A stretch of 9,137 bases of DNA from Hyphomicrobiales bacterium (GCA_003164825.1 PLUH01000173.1:1-9137); one strand, 5' to 3'. Counted from the first letter of the stretch, positions 1 through 5,906 are shown. Program-made: numbers and translations. The notes: generated from the letters alone by a model not told the origin.

Positions 1-39
1 CGGCCCCGAGGGCGGCGCAAGGCGTAAGCGGCCCGAAGG

Positions 40-1338
40 CTACTCCTGCGGCAGCGCCATCGGCTGGGCCGGAACGGCGGAGGCGAGTGGGCCGGGGCCC
101 GCGCCGTCCCGCTGATAGACGTCGGGCCGGAACTGGACGATGCCGTCCGGCGTCGCCCAGGCGGTAACGTAGATCCAATAGACGTTGACCGGCTGCGCGA
201 GCTTGACGTCGACGCGGTCGCCCGAGCGGATGACCGCGTCGATCTGATCGCGGCCCCAGCCGGGGGTGTCCTTCAACAGCCAGGCGACATAATCGCGCAC
301 GTCCTGCACCCGGATGCAGCCCGACGATACGAAGCGGAAGTCGTCGCCGAATATGCCCTTCGACGGCGTGTCATGCATGTAGACGCCGTAGGGGTTGGGA
401 ATGTTGACGCGCACGAAGCCGAGCGAGTTGAGGTCGGCGCCCGTGTCCTGGCGGTATTTGAAATTGGTCGCCTCGTTGCTGTTCCAATCGATCGAGGCCG
501 GAGAAACCTCTTGTCCGTCCTTGTTGAAGACGCGGATCTTTTCGTCCGTCAGATAGTTCGGATCGGCCTTCATCTTCGGGATGAGATCCTTCTTGATCAG
601 CGAAGGCGGCACGGTCCAGAACGGATTGAAATTGATCTCGGTCGCCTTGGTCTGCATGATCGGCGACTGGCGATCGATCTTGCCGACGCCGGCGGCGTGA
701 TGCGAATAGACGACGCCGTTTTCGACCGTCTCGACTGAAGCGGCGGGAATGTTCGCCACCACATAGCGCGCGCCAAGATCGCCGCTATAGGCCTTCAGCC
801 GAACGATATTGGTCTCGAGCTGTTGCAGGCGCGCCGCGGCGGGCACGTTGAGCTCGGTGAACGTCGCCTCACTGACGACGCCGGTCTGGCTGAGGCCGTT
901 GCGAGCCTGGAAGCGCTGGACCGCCGCTTCGACGAACGAATCGAACACCGGCCCCGCGCCCGCGACCGGATCAAGATCGCCCGAAGCGACGAGGCGCTCC
1001 CGCAGCGCCTCCACGGCTTTCGATTTGGAGCCGACTCTGAGTTCGGCGCCGGCCGGCACCGTGTTCCAGCCGCCGCGGGTGACGATGTCCTGATATTTCT
1101 GGATCGCCGCTTCCGTTGCGTCGACCGTCGCCGGCGACAGGATGGGGGTCGCCTCGCGCCCGACCGCCATGTGCGGCGACGCCTCATAGCTTTGCGGCCA
1201 TTCCGCCTGAGCGCTATCCTGATCGTCGGCCTTGGACGGGATCGATCCCAGGGCGACGGCAAAAGCTACGCTCGCCGTCGCGGCAAACAATGCGCGGCGT
1301 GAGAGCCGCGAGACGATCATGCCACGCATCAATTGCAT
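40..1338 (-). CDS. ldtP: Secreted YkuD-family L,D-transpeptidase with peptidoglycan-binding domain (LdtP-like)
   Basis: L,D-transpeptidases use a catalytic cysteine to make 3-3 cross-links in periplasmic peptidoglycan; in several Rhizobiales related enzymes also anchor outer-membrane proteins to the wall. From the ATG at 1338 the product is 432 residues. Residues 1-37 look like a signal peptide with an SRRALF twin-arginine-like motif (Arg14, Arg15), a hydrophobic core and a likely cut after SKA. A peptidoglycan-binding-like region spans about 98-170 (QRFQARNGL, TGVVSEATF). The YkuD domain spans about 190-380 with His322 in YMHDTPSKGIF and the signature SSGCIRV holding the catalytic Cys341. 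A GGAG lies 2 nt before this ATG, while ATGs at 1329 and 1320 are also in frame, so the exact start is unsure. The open frame continues upstream to 1488, but that extension would bury the signal peptide. The stop is TAG. Its neighbour is an LdtR-like regulator; the ldtR/ldtP pairing is known from Candidatus Liberibacter. The family call is firm; the symbol rests on context. Confidence 0.9.
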   Translation of the reverse strand: MQLMRGMIVSRLSRRALFAATASVAFAVALGSIPSKADDQDSAQAEWPQSYEASPHMAVGREATPILSPATVDATEAAIQKYQDIVTRGGWNTVPAGAELRVGSKSKAVEALRERLVASGDLDPVAGAGPVFDSFVEAAVQRFQARNGLSQTGVVSEATFTELNVPAAARLQQLETNIVRLKAYSGDLGARYVVANIPAASVETVENGVVYSHHAAGVGKIDRQSPIMQTKATEINFNPFWTVPPSLIKKDLIPKMKADPNYLTDEKIRVFNKDGQEVSPASIDWNSNEATNFKYRQDTGADLNSLGFVRVNIPNPYGVYMHDTPSKGIFGDDFRFVSSGCIRVQDVRDYVAWLLKDTPGWGRDQIDAVIRSGDRVDVKLAQPVNVYWIYVTAWATPDGIVQFRPDVYQRDGAGPGPLASAVPAQPMALPQE

Positions 1339-1350
1339 ATCTCCAAGAAA

Positions 1351-1365
1351 GGACGGCGCTCGTCC
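1351..1365 (-). promoter_or_regulatory. Small inverted repeat just before the ribosome-binding site of the L,D-transpeptidase gene
   Basis: GGACG and CGTCC form a perfect 5-bp stem around a 5-nt loop. On the minus strand it is followed by TTTCTT and then the GGAG and ATG of the transpeptidase gene. The stem ends about 12 nt before the start codon, so it could affect ribosome access or act as a weak pause. A 5-bp GC-rich repeat is common by chance in DNA of this composition. Confidence 0.2.
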
Positions 1366-1490
1366 GACCCCGCCCCCGGCCCAGATCGTTCCGACCTGCG
1401 CCGTACCGTTCGCTCGAGGCTCCCGCGCCTTAGCACCAAACATATGGGCTAGTCCGGCGTTTTTATGGCCCGAGCGAGTCGAACGCAAGA

Positions 1491-1516
1491 CGGACGCCCG
1501 CGCTGCGGACGCCCGC
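1491..1516. repeat. Tandem-like 11-bp direct repeat in the regulator-transpeptidase spacer
   Basis: The 11-mer CGGACGCCCGC occurs at 1491-1501 and again at 1506-1516, a 15-bp period. It lies in the 212-bp noncoding spacer between the MarR-type regulator (stop at 1551) and the transpeptidase start. The same spacer holds an AT-richer patch around 1437-1467 containing CATATG and TTTTTAT (plus-strand reading), where the transpeptidase promoter could lie, but no convincing -35/-10 pair was identified. The repeat might be a regulator site or simple GC-rich slippage. Confidence 0.35.
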
Positions 1517-1550
1517 CCAAGAGAAACCTTGTGAGGTTAACAGAGCGTAA

Positions 1551-2063
1551 TCAGAGCCGATATTTGATCTGGTCAGTCCAATAGCGCTCGAGGCGCGATA
1601 GCGAAGCGTTCATGCGGGCGAAGTCGTCGCCGGGAATGCCGCCGATCTGCTCGATGGTGCGGGCGTGCTTTTCGTAAACGCCGGAGACGATGCGGTGCAC
1701 CTCCTTGCCCCGATCGGTCAGGCTGATTCGAACCGACCGACGGTCGATCCGCGAGCGGGAATGGTGGAGGAAGCCCATCTCGACCAGCTTCTTGACGTTG
1801 TAGGAAACGTTCGAGCCGAGATAATAGCCGCGCGTGCGCAATTCGCCGGCGGTCAATTCCTTGTCGCCGATATTGTACAAAAGCAACGCCTGCACCGCGT
1901 TGACGTCGGAGCGGCTCCGACGGTCGAATTCATCCTTGATCACGTCAAGCAACCGGCGATGAAGCCGCTCGACCATCGTCAAGGTCTCCAGGTACAAGCC
2001 GGACACCCGAAGTTCAGGGTCCGAGCGAACTGCAATATCTTGTGTTTTGACTGCGTTAATCAT
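1551..2063 (-). CDS. ldtR: MarR-family winged-helix transcriptional regulator (LdtR-like)
   Basis: This is a 170-residue DNA-binding regulator of the MarR family, expected to act as a dimer in the cytoplasm. Helices at about 20-65 would form the dimerisation part. TAGELRTRGYYLGSNVSYNV at about 71-90 reads as the helix-turn-helix entering the recognition helix. The wing follows at about 100-115 with the family hallmark DRRS (Asp107 to Ser110), and the C-terminal helices complete the dimer interface. The start at ATG 2063 gives the length usual for LdtR. An in-frame ATG 33 codons upstream would add an unrelated basic stretch. The ribosome-binding site is weak (GGGTG). LdtR is known from Candidatus Liberibacter asiaticus as an activator of the adjacent L,D-transpeptidase gene ldtP in osmotic-stress tolerance; here too a YkuD transpeptidase follows directly on the same strand, 212 bp downstream. 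The family is clear from sequence; the LdtR identity combines similarity as I recall it with context. Confidence 0.88.
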   Translation of the reverse strand: MINAVKTQDIAVRSDPELRVSGLYLETLTMVERLHRRLLDVIKDEFDRRSRSDVNAVQALLLYNIGDKELTAGELRTRGYYLGSNVSYNVKKLVEMGFLHHSRSRIDRRSVRISLTDRGKEVHRIVSGVYEKHARTIEQIGGIPGDDFARMNASLSRLERYWTDQIKYRL

Positions 2064-2164
2064 AGCACACCCGTCTGTTCGCTTGCCCACGGCCGACGTT
2101 CCTTCGGTCCTCTTATGGGCAGAACTGTAACGTAAGCCCGTGAATACGAGTTTAAGAGTCAAGA

Positions 2165-2217
2165 TGAATCCAAGGTTTTCTGGCGCTGGTAAATTTCAAT
2201 TGAATCAAAGGCTTTGT
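2165..2217. repeat. 17-bp imperfect direct repeat upstream of ldtR, candidate operator
   Basis: Plus-strand copies at 2165-2181 and 2201-2217 agree at 14 of 17 positions, sharing the core TGAATC-AAGG, with starts 36 bp apart. They sit in the AT-rich patch about 100-155 bp upstream of the ldtR start codon. The spacing and position suit a regulator-binding site, perhaps for LdtR itself or for an activator. Binding is inferred; only the repeat is seen. Confidence 0.4.
2195..2204. promoter_or_regulatory. 10-bp perfect palindrome TTCAATTGAA, candidate MarR-type operator
   Basis: TTCAATTGAA reads the same on both strands and overlaps the start of the second copy of the direct repeat. MarR-family dimers usually bind AT-rich palindromes or near-palindromes, often in their own promoter, so this is a reasonable candidate site for autoregulation. 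The arms do not extend beyond 5 bp each, which is shorter than most well-defined MarR operators. Confidence 0.3.
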
Positions 2218-2306
2218 TTACGTTGACAGGACGCAAACGTCGGCGAGCGCGACGCCGTCCGGCGGGCAAAGAACGTTGAGGAAGGCGGCAGACGGCAATC
2301 CGATCG

Positions 2307-2777
2307 TCAGGTGCGTTCGCGGACCGCGCGAAAGCTCAGCACGAAATAGCCGGCCACGAGCGCGACATTGACCAGCGCGCCGCCAAAGCCGATCGCGGCG
2401 GCGCGCGGGCTCAGGACGGGCGAGGCGGCCTCGACCACCGCGCACAGGAGCCAGATCGCGCCGCCCCACGGCGCCGCCAGCCATAGCCCGATCGCGGCGA
2501 GAAGATCGAGACAGGCGAAGGCGACAATCGTCGCCTGCAGCGGCAGGGCCATCGTCGTGAACTGCCCGAGGCTGGGAAACGCGCCGAGAATGATCGCCCA
2601 GTCGAACAGGCCTTTGGCGACCCAGACCCACGCCAGCGTGCGCATGTACCAGATGAGCGCCGTCCCCCAGCCCAGGCGCGAAACAACCGACAGGAGATCG
2701 CCGTCCTCGGCCGCGGCGGGCGAGCGATCGATCAGTTCCACCGCGCCGTCGCGGCTCTGGCGCATGATGTATTTCAT
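2307..2777 (-). CDS. Small four-helix integral membrane protein of unknown function (possibly DUF6163-like)
   Basis: The product is 156 residues. An N-terminal segment of about 35 mostly polar residues is followed by four likely membrane helices at about 38-65, 74-100, 103-124 and 128-150, ending in a short basic tail (RAVRERT). Trp is abundant around helix 1 (WGTALIWYMRTLAWVWVAKG) and in the APWGGAIWLL turn. The ATG at 2777 overlaps the TGA of the upstream hydrolase gene by 4 bp (ATGA), which decides this start over an open extension inside that gene and suggests translational coupling. The pattern R..A......GL..W...G recalls the DUF6163 membrane proteins of Rhizobiales, but this is memory of a pattern, not a search result. 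It has no catalytic motif. Position between an operon tail and an LdtR/LdtP cell-wall pair hints at an envelope role, but no function can be assigned. Confidence 0.75.
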   Translation of the reverse strand: MKYIMRQSRDGAVELIDRSPAAAEDGDLLSVVSRLGWGTALIWYMRTLAWVWVAKGLFDWAIILGAFPSLGQFTTMALPLQATIVAFACLDLLAAIGLWLAAPWGGAIWLLCAVVEAASPVLSPRAAAIGFGGALVNVALVAGYFVLSFRAVRERT

Positions 2778-3835
2778 CCGCCCCGCGCCGGAAATGTCAG
2801 CTCGCCCACGTCGAGCGGAGCGAAATAGGCGTCGACCTCCGCCGGCGACGGCGGCGGGCTCCATTGCGGACGATTGTCCTTGTCGACGATCACGGCGCGA
2901 ACGCCCTCGTAGAAATCATGGCCGCGGCAGATTCGCGATACGATGCGGTAGTCCATGCGAAGCGCCTGGTCAAAATCGGCCGCCCGGCCGAGCGTCATCT
3001 GCCTGAGCGCGATCGCCTGGCTCGTCGGCGACTTCTCCAGCATCGCCGCCCGCGCCGGCGCCGCGAAGGCGCGGCCGCGTCTCTCGGCGTGGCGCAGGGC
3101 GTCGAGGATCGCCTCGCGATCGGGCCGGGAGAAACAAGCCTCGATGTCCTCGGCCTCGCTGATCAGCGCCGAGCGCCCCGGAGGCGCGGCGAAGCGGGCG
3201 AGCGCAGCCTTGACCGGCTCATCGCCTTCCAACGCCTGCGCCAGCGCCGGCAAGGCGGCGCTGGCGACGAAGGTCTCGGCCAGACCCAGCGCGAGCGCGT
3301 CGCCCGCGTCGGCGCGCAGGCCGGTGAGGGCGAAATAGACGCCCGCGCGATGCTTGAGCCGCGGCAGGAACCACGCCGCCCCGACGTCGGGGAAAAAGCC
3401 GATGCCGACCTCGGGCATCGCGAAGACGAAGCGTTCGTCCACGACCCGATGGGCCGCGTTCATCATGAGCCCGACGCCGCCGCCCATCGTGATGCCGCCC
3501 GCCAGGACGACGATCGGCTTGGGATAGGTCTTGATCCGCCGATCGAGCTGATATTCCTCGCGCCAGAACGTCAATTGGGCGTCATGGTCGCCGGCGCGGC
3601 CGAGATCGTACAGACGGCGGATGTCTCCGCCGGCGCAAAAGGCGCGCTCGCCCGCCGCGAGGATGACGATCCGATCGACGGCGCCGTCGCGCTCCCATTC
3701 ATCGAGCCCGTCGGCGATCAGGCGCACCATGGTCAGGGTCAGCGCATTCAGCGCTCTGGGACGATTGAGCACGACGACGCCGGCGCGGCCGCGTCGCTCG
3801 ATGAGCGCCTCGGCTTCTGGCGTCGCCGCAGTCAC
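2774..3835 (-). CDS. 3-hydroxyisobutyryl-CoA hydrolase-like protein, crotonase superfamily
   Basis: The likely reaction is hydrolysis of 3-hydroxyisobutyryl-CoA to free 3-hydroxyisobutyrate, a cytoplasmic step of valine breakdown. The 353-residue length matches HIBCH proteins and exceeds the roughly 260 of simple enoyl-CoA hydratases. The crotonase core has the oxyanion-hole motifs ERAFCAGGDI (about 63-72) and GGITMGGGVGL (113-123). AMPEVGIGFFPDVG carries Glu142 and Asp150, at the positions of the HIBCH catalytic acids. The C-terminal motif HDFYEGVRAVIVDKDNRPQW (306-325) is typical of HIBCH and absent from ordinary hydratases. The start is GTG at 3835, overlapping the adk TGA by 4 bp (GTGA), and the stop overlaps the next gene's ATG in the same way. 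No other valine-pathway gene is present, so the true substrate is not certain. Its place behind adk in a ribosomal operon is odd. Confidence 0.88.
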   Translation of the reverse strand: MTAATPEAEALIERRGRAGVVVLNRPRALNALTLTMVRLIADGLDEWERDGAVDRIVILAAGERAFCAGGDIRRLYDLGRAGDHDAQLTFWREEYQLDRRIKTYPKPIVVLAGGITMGGGVGLMMNAAHRVVDERFVFAMPEVGIGFFPDVGAAWFLPRLKHRAGVYFALTGLRADAGDALALGLAETFVASAALPALAQALEGDEPVKAALARFAAPPGRSALISEAEDIEACFSRPDREAILDALRHAERRGRAFAAPARAAMLEKSPTSQAIALRQMTLGRAADFDQALRMDYRIVSRICRGHDFYEGVRAVIVDKDNRPQWSPPPSPAEVDAYFAPLDVGELTFPARGG

Positions 3836-4425
3836 GCCGCGGCGACCTCCGACACGACCGCGTCGATCGCCTTGGCGACATCCCCGATCGGGGCCATGCC
3901 GTCGACTTCATGCAGAAGGCCGCGCTCGCGATAGAACGGCGTTACCGCGGCGGTGTCGCGTTCGTAAGCGGCCAGACGAGACTTGAACACCCCCGGGTCA
4001 TCGTCCTTGCGCGCGGGCATGCCGGCCGCCTTCGCTTCCGCCGCGCGCTGCACGATTCGCTCGACGAGCTTCGGCGCGTCGACCGTCAACTCGATTGCGG
4101 CGTCGAGCTTCAGCCCCTTGGCGGCGAGCATCGCTTCCAACGCCCGCGCCTGCGCCAGCGTGCGCGGAAATCCGTCGAGGATGAAGCCCCGCTTCGCGTC
4201 CGGCTCGCCGATGCGGTCATTGATGATGCCGACGACGATTTCGTCCGACACCAGTGCGCCCGATTCCATCACCGCCTTCGCCTTGAGCCCGATCGGCGTT
4301 CCCGCCGCCACCGCCGCGCGCAACATGTCGCCGGTCGACAATTGCGGGATGTTGAGAATCTTGATCAGTCTCTGCGCCTGCGTGCCCTTGCCGGCCCCCG
4401 GAGGCCCGAGCAGTATCAACCTCAT
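3832..4425 (-). CDS. adk: Adenylate kinase, short-LID form
   Basis: Adenylate kinase interconverts ATP plus AMP with two ADP in the cytoplasm and balances adenine nucleotides. The 197-residue product begins with the P-loop GPPGAGKGT (7-15), followed by the AMP-binding STGDMLRAA (30-38) and FILDGFPRTLAQA (81-93). The LID segment at about 123-151 is short and carries no four-cysteine zinc motif; it includes RKDDDPGVFKSRL with the conserved Arg150. This short form is common in alphaproteobacteria and explains a length below the 214 residues of E. coli Adk. The ATG at 4425 overlaps the secY TGA by 4 bp, the ordinary secY-adk coupling of the spc operon. Its own TGA overlaps the GTG of the hydrolase gene. 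In most alphaproteobacteria rpsM follows adk; here it does not. Confidence 0.97.
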   Translation of the reverse strand: MRLILLGPPGAGKGTQAQRLIKILNIPQLSTGDMLRAAVAAGTPIGLKAKAVMESGALVSDEIVVGIINDRIGEPDAKRGFILDGFPRTLAQARALEAMLAAKGLKLDAAIELTVDAPKLVERIVQRAAEAKAAGMPARKDDDPGVFKSRLAAYERDTAAVTPFYRERGLLHEVDGMAPIGDVAKAIDAVVSEVAAA

Positions 4426-5756
4426 CGTTTCCGCCCCTTCAACCTGGCCTTTCTGATCAGGCCTTCATATTGATGCGCCTGCAAATGACCGTGAATCTGC
4501 GCCACCGTGTCCATCGTCACATTGACCACGATCAAGAGCGACGTGCCGCCAAAGTAGAACGGCAGCGCTGCATAGGAAATGAGCCATTCGGGCAGGAGGC
4601 AGATCACCGCGAGATAGAGGGCGCCGAGCACCGTAATCCGGGTCAGGACGTAATCGATATATTGCGCCGTGCGCTCGCCCGGCCTTACTCCGGGGATGAA
4701 GCCGCCGTGCTTCTTCAAATTCTCGGCGGTGTCGGCGGGATTGAAGACCGTCGCGGTGTAAAAGAAGGCGAAGAAGACGATCAGCACCGCGTACAGGATA
4801 AGATAGAGCGCGCTGCCCCGCCCGAGAAGCGCCGAGATCGTCGACAGCACGCCCGATCCCGTCGACCCTTGAGCGAAATTGGCCACGGTCGTCGGCAGCA
4901 GGAGCAGCGAGGAGGCGAAGATCGGCGGAATGACGCCTGACGTATTGAGTTTCAGCGGCAGGAACGAGCTCTGCCCCTCGTACATCTTGTTGCCTACCTG
5001 GCGGCGCGGATAGGTGATCGGCACCCGTCGCTGCGCCCGCTCCATGAACACGATGAACGCGACGACGACGAACACCATGACGACCACCGCCAGCACCAGG
5101 CCGGTGGAGATCGACCCCTGCCGGCCAAGTTCGAACAATTGCACCACCGCCTGCGGCAACCGCGCGACGATGCCGGCGAATATGATGAGCGACGATCCGT
5201 TGCCGACCCCGCGCGACGTGATCTGCTCGCCGAGCCAGACCAGGAACATCGTGCCGCCGGTCAGCGTCACGATGGTCGAGATGCGAAACAGCAGTCCCGG
5301 ATCGCTGACGATGCCGGCGCGTCCCTCGAGCCCGATCGAGATGCCGTAAGCCTGGAAGATCGCCAGCACCACCGTCAGATAGCGCGTGTACTGGTTGAGG
5401 ATCTTGCGCCCCTGTTCGCCTTCTTTCTTGATCGCTTCGAGCGAAGGAACGACCGAGCTCAGGAGCTGGATGATGATCGACGCCGAGATATAGGGCATGA
5501 TGTTCAACGCGAACACCGCCATGCGCTGAACGGCGCCGCCCGAGAACATGTTGAACATGTCGAGGACGCCCTGCTTCTGCCCAAGGAACGAGGCCTCGAA
5601 CGCCGCGGGGTCGATGCCGGGAATCGGAATGTAGGTTCCAAGCCGGAAGATGACGAGCGCGCCCAGGGTGAACCAGATGCGCTTCTTGAGTTCGTCGGCC
5701 TTGGCGAAGGCGGACCAGTTGATATTGGCTGCGAGCTGTTCGGCGGCCGACGCCAT
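4422..5756 (-). CDS. secY: Preprotein translocase channel subunit SecY
   Basis: SecY is the pore of the SecYEG translocon in the inner membrane, which exports unfolded proteins and inserts membrane proteins. The 444 residues match the usual length and show ten hydrophobic helices. Family motifs include GTYIPIPGID after helix 1, the FNMFSGGA segment near the plug region, NIMPYISASIIIQLL in helix 2, the cytoplasmic loop PGVRPGERTAQYI, and GGTSLLIVVNVTMD near the C-terminal helix 10. The basic tail IRKARLKGRKR faces the cytoplasm. The ATG at 5756 has a GGAG 10 nt upstream. It is preceded by a 145-nt spacer after rplO that is much longer than the other operon gaps and holds strong inverted repeats, so secY may be set apart from the ribosomal genes at transcription or translation level. 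The stop overlaps the adk start. Confidence 0.98.
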   Translation of the reverse strand: MASAAEQLAANINWSAFAKADELKKRIWFTLGALVIFRLGTYIPIPGIDPAAFEASFLGQKQGVLDMFNMFSGGAVQRMAVFALNIMPYISASIIIQLLSSVVPSLEAIKKEGEQGRKILNQYTRYLTVVLAIFQAYGISIGLEGRAGIVSDPGLLFRISTIVTLTGGTMFLVWLGEQITSRGVGNGSSLIIFAGIVARLPQAVVQLFELGRQGSISTGLVLAVVVMVFVVVAFIVFMERAQRRVPITYPRRQVGNKMYEGQSSFLPLKLNTSGVIPPIFASSLLLLPTTVANFAQGSTGSGVLSTISALLGRGSALYLILYAVLIVFFAFFYTATVFNPADTAENLKKHGGFIPGVRPGERTAQYIDYVLTRITVLGALYLAVICLLPEWLISYAALPFYFGGTSLLIVVNVTMDTVAQIHGHLQAHQYEGLIRKARLKGRKR

Positions 5757-5774
5757 GGCGAATTCGCTCCGGAC

Positions 5775-5794
5775 GGCGCCTCGGGACTGGCGCC
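5775..5794 (-). promoter_or_regulatory. Inverted repeat abutting the secY ribosome-binding site
   Basis: Two copies of GGCGCC, each self-complementary, at 5775-5780 and 5789-5794 flank an 8-nt loop. On the minus-strand mRNA this hairpin would end 4 nt before the secY Shine-Dalgarno GGAG, so it could hinder ribosome loading. On the plus strand the same stem is followed by TTGTTTT and resembles a weak intrinsic terminator, but no plus-strand gene leads into it. Confidence 0.3.
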
Positions 5795-5813
5795 TTGTTT
5801 TACGACACGTCGC

Positions 5814-5843
5814 TTCCGCCAGCCGAGGCCGGCGTTGGCGGAA
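5814..5843 (-). promoter_or_regulatory. Strong 12-bp interrupted hairpin in the rplO-secY spacer
   Basis: TTCCGCCA (5814-5821) pairs with TGGCGGAA (5836-5843). The inner GCCG (5822-5825) pairs with CGGC (5830-5833) around a 4-nt loop, with a 2-nt bulge at 5834-5835. This gives 12 base pairs, mostly G-C, in the leader of secY. It is not followed by a T-run on either strand, so it is not a standard intrinsic terminator; a pause, processing or protein-binding site is more likely. The pairing is read directly; any function is inference. Confidence 0.5.
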
Positions 5844-5884
5844 ACGCCCCTAGCATATGGTCGTCGCGCGCGCCAATGTCACGC

Positions 5885-5906
5885 CTTGAGGCGATCGGCG
5901 CTCAAG
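5885..5906 (-). promoter_or_regulatory. Inverted repeat overlapping the rplO stop codon
   Basis: CTTGAG at 5885-5890 and CTCAAG at 5901-5906 form a perfect 6-bp stem around a 10-nt loop. The left-reading TGA stop of rplO (5902-5904) lies inside one arm, so a terminating ribosome would melt or mask it. It may contribute to mRNA end protection or processing at the rplO/secY boundary. No T-run follows on the minus strand, which argues against termination. Confidence 0.3.

Larger units (their letters stand above)
2064..2306 (-). promoter_or_regulatory. Noncoding spacer with probable ldtR promoter region
   Basis: This 243-bp gap separates the small membrane-protein gene from ldtR. The stretch 2161-2220 is only 35% G/C by hand count (21 of 60), far below the surrounding genes, which fits a promoter. 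On the minus strand a TTGACT hexamer (2157-2162) could be a -35 element, but the best -10 candidates sit at awkward spacing (GCTTAC at 19 bp). No hairpin followed by a T-run was found after the membrane-protein stop, so a transcription end there is not proven. The palindrome and direct repeat listed separately lie inside this stretch. Confidence 0.45.

Noticed and set aside
1339..1488. Fifty-codon N-terminal extension of the L,D-transpeptidase
   Set aside because: The extra residues would place the signal peptide internally. A Shine-Dalgarno-like GGAG just before 1338 and the signal sequence favour the shorter start.
1525..1538. AACCT/AGGTT hairpin after ldtR as an intrinsic terminator
   Set aside because: The stem is only 5 bp, A/T-containing, and followed on the minus strand by TCTCTT rather than a T-run; too weak to call.
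2064..2162. Thirty-three-codon N-terminal extension of the MarR regulator
   Set aside because: The shorter 170-residue form fits LdtR length and the extension reaches into the probable promoter.
2778..2864. N-terminal extension of the small membrane protein
   Set aside because: It would overlap the end of the hydrolase gene with unrelated Arg/Gly-rich sequence; the ATGA overlap at 2774-2777 is the simpler start.
2864..3934. A 356-codon open frame on the plus strand
   Set aside because: It lies opposite the HIBCH-like hydrolase, whose motifs are unmistakable; the antisense translation is low-complexity RDE-rich sequence.
5775..5800. Plus-strand intrinsic terminator (GGCGCC stem with TTGTTTT)
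   Set aside because: No plus-strand gene reads into it, the stem is 6 bp and each arm is self-complementary; kept only as a possible secY-leader hairpin.
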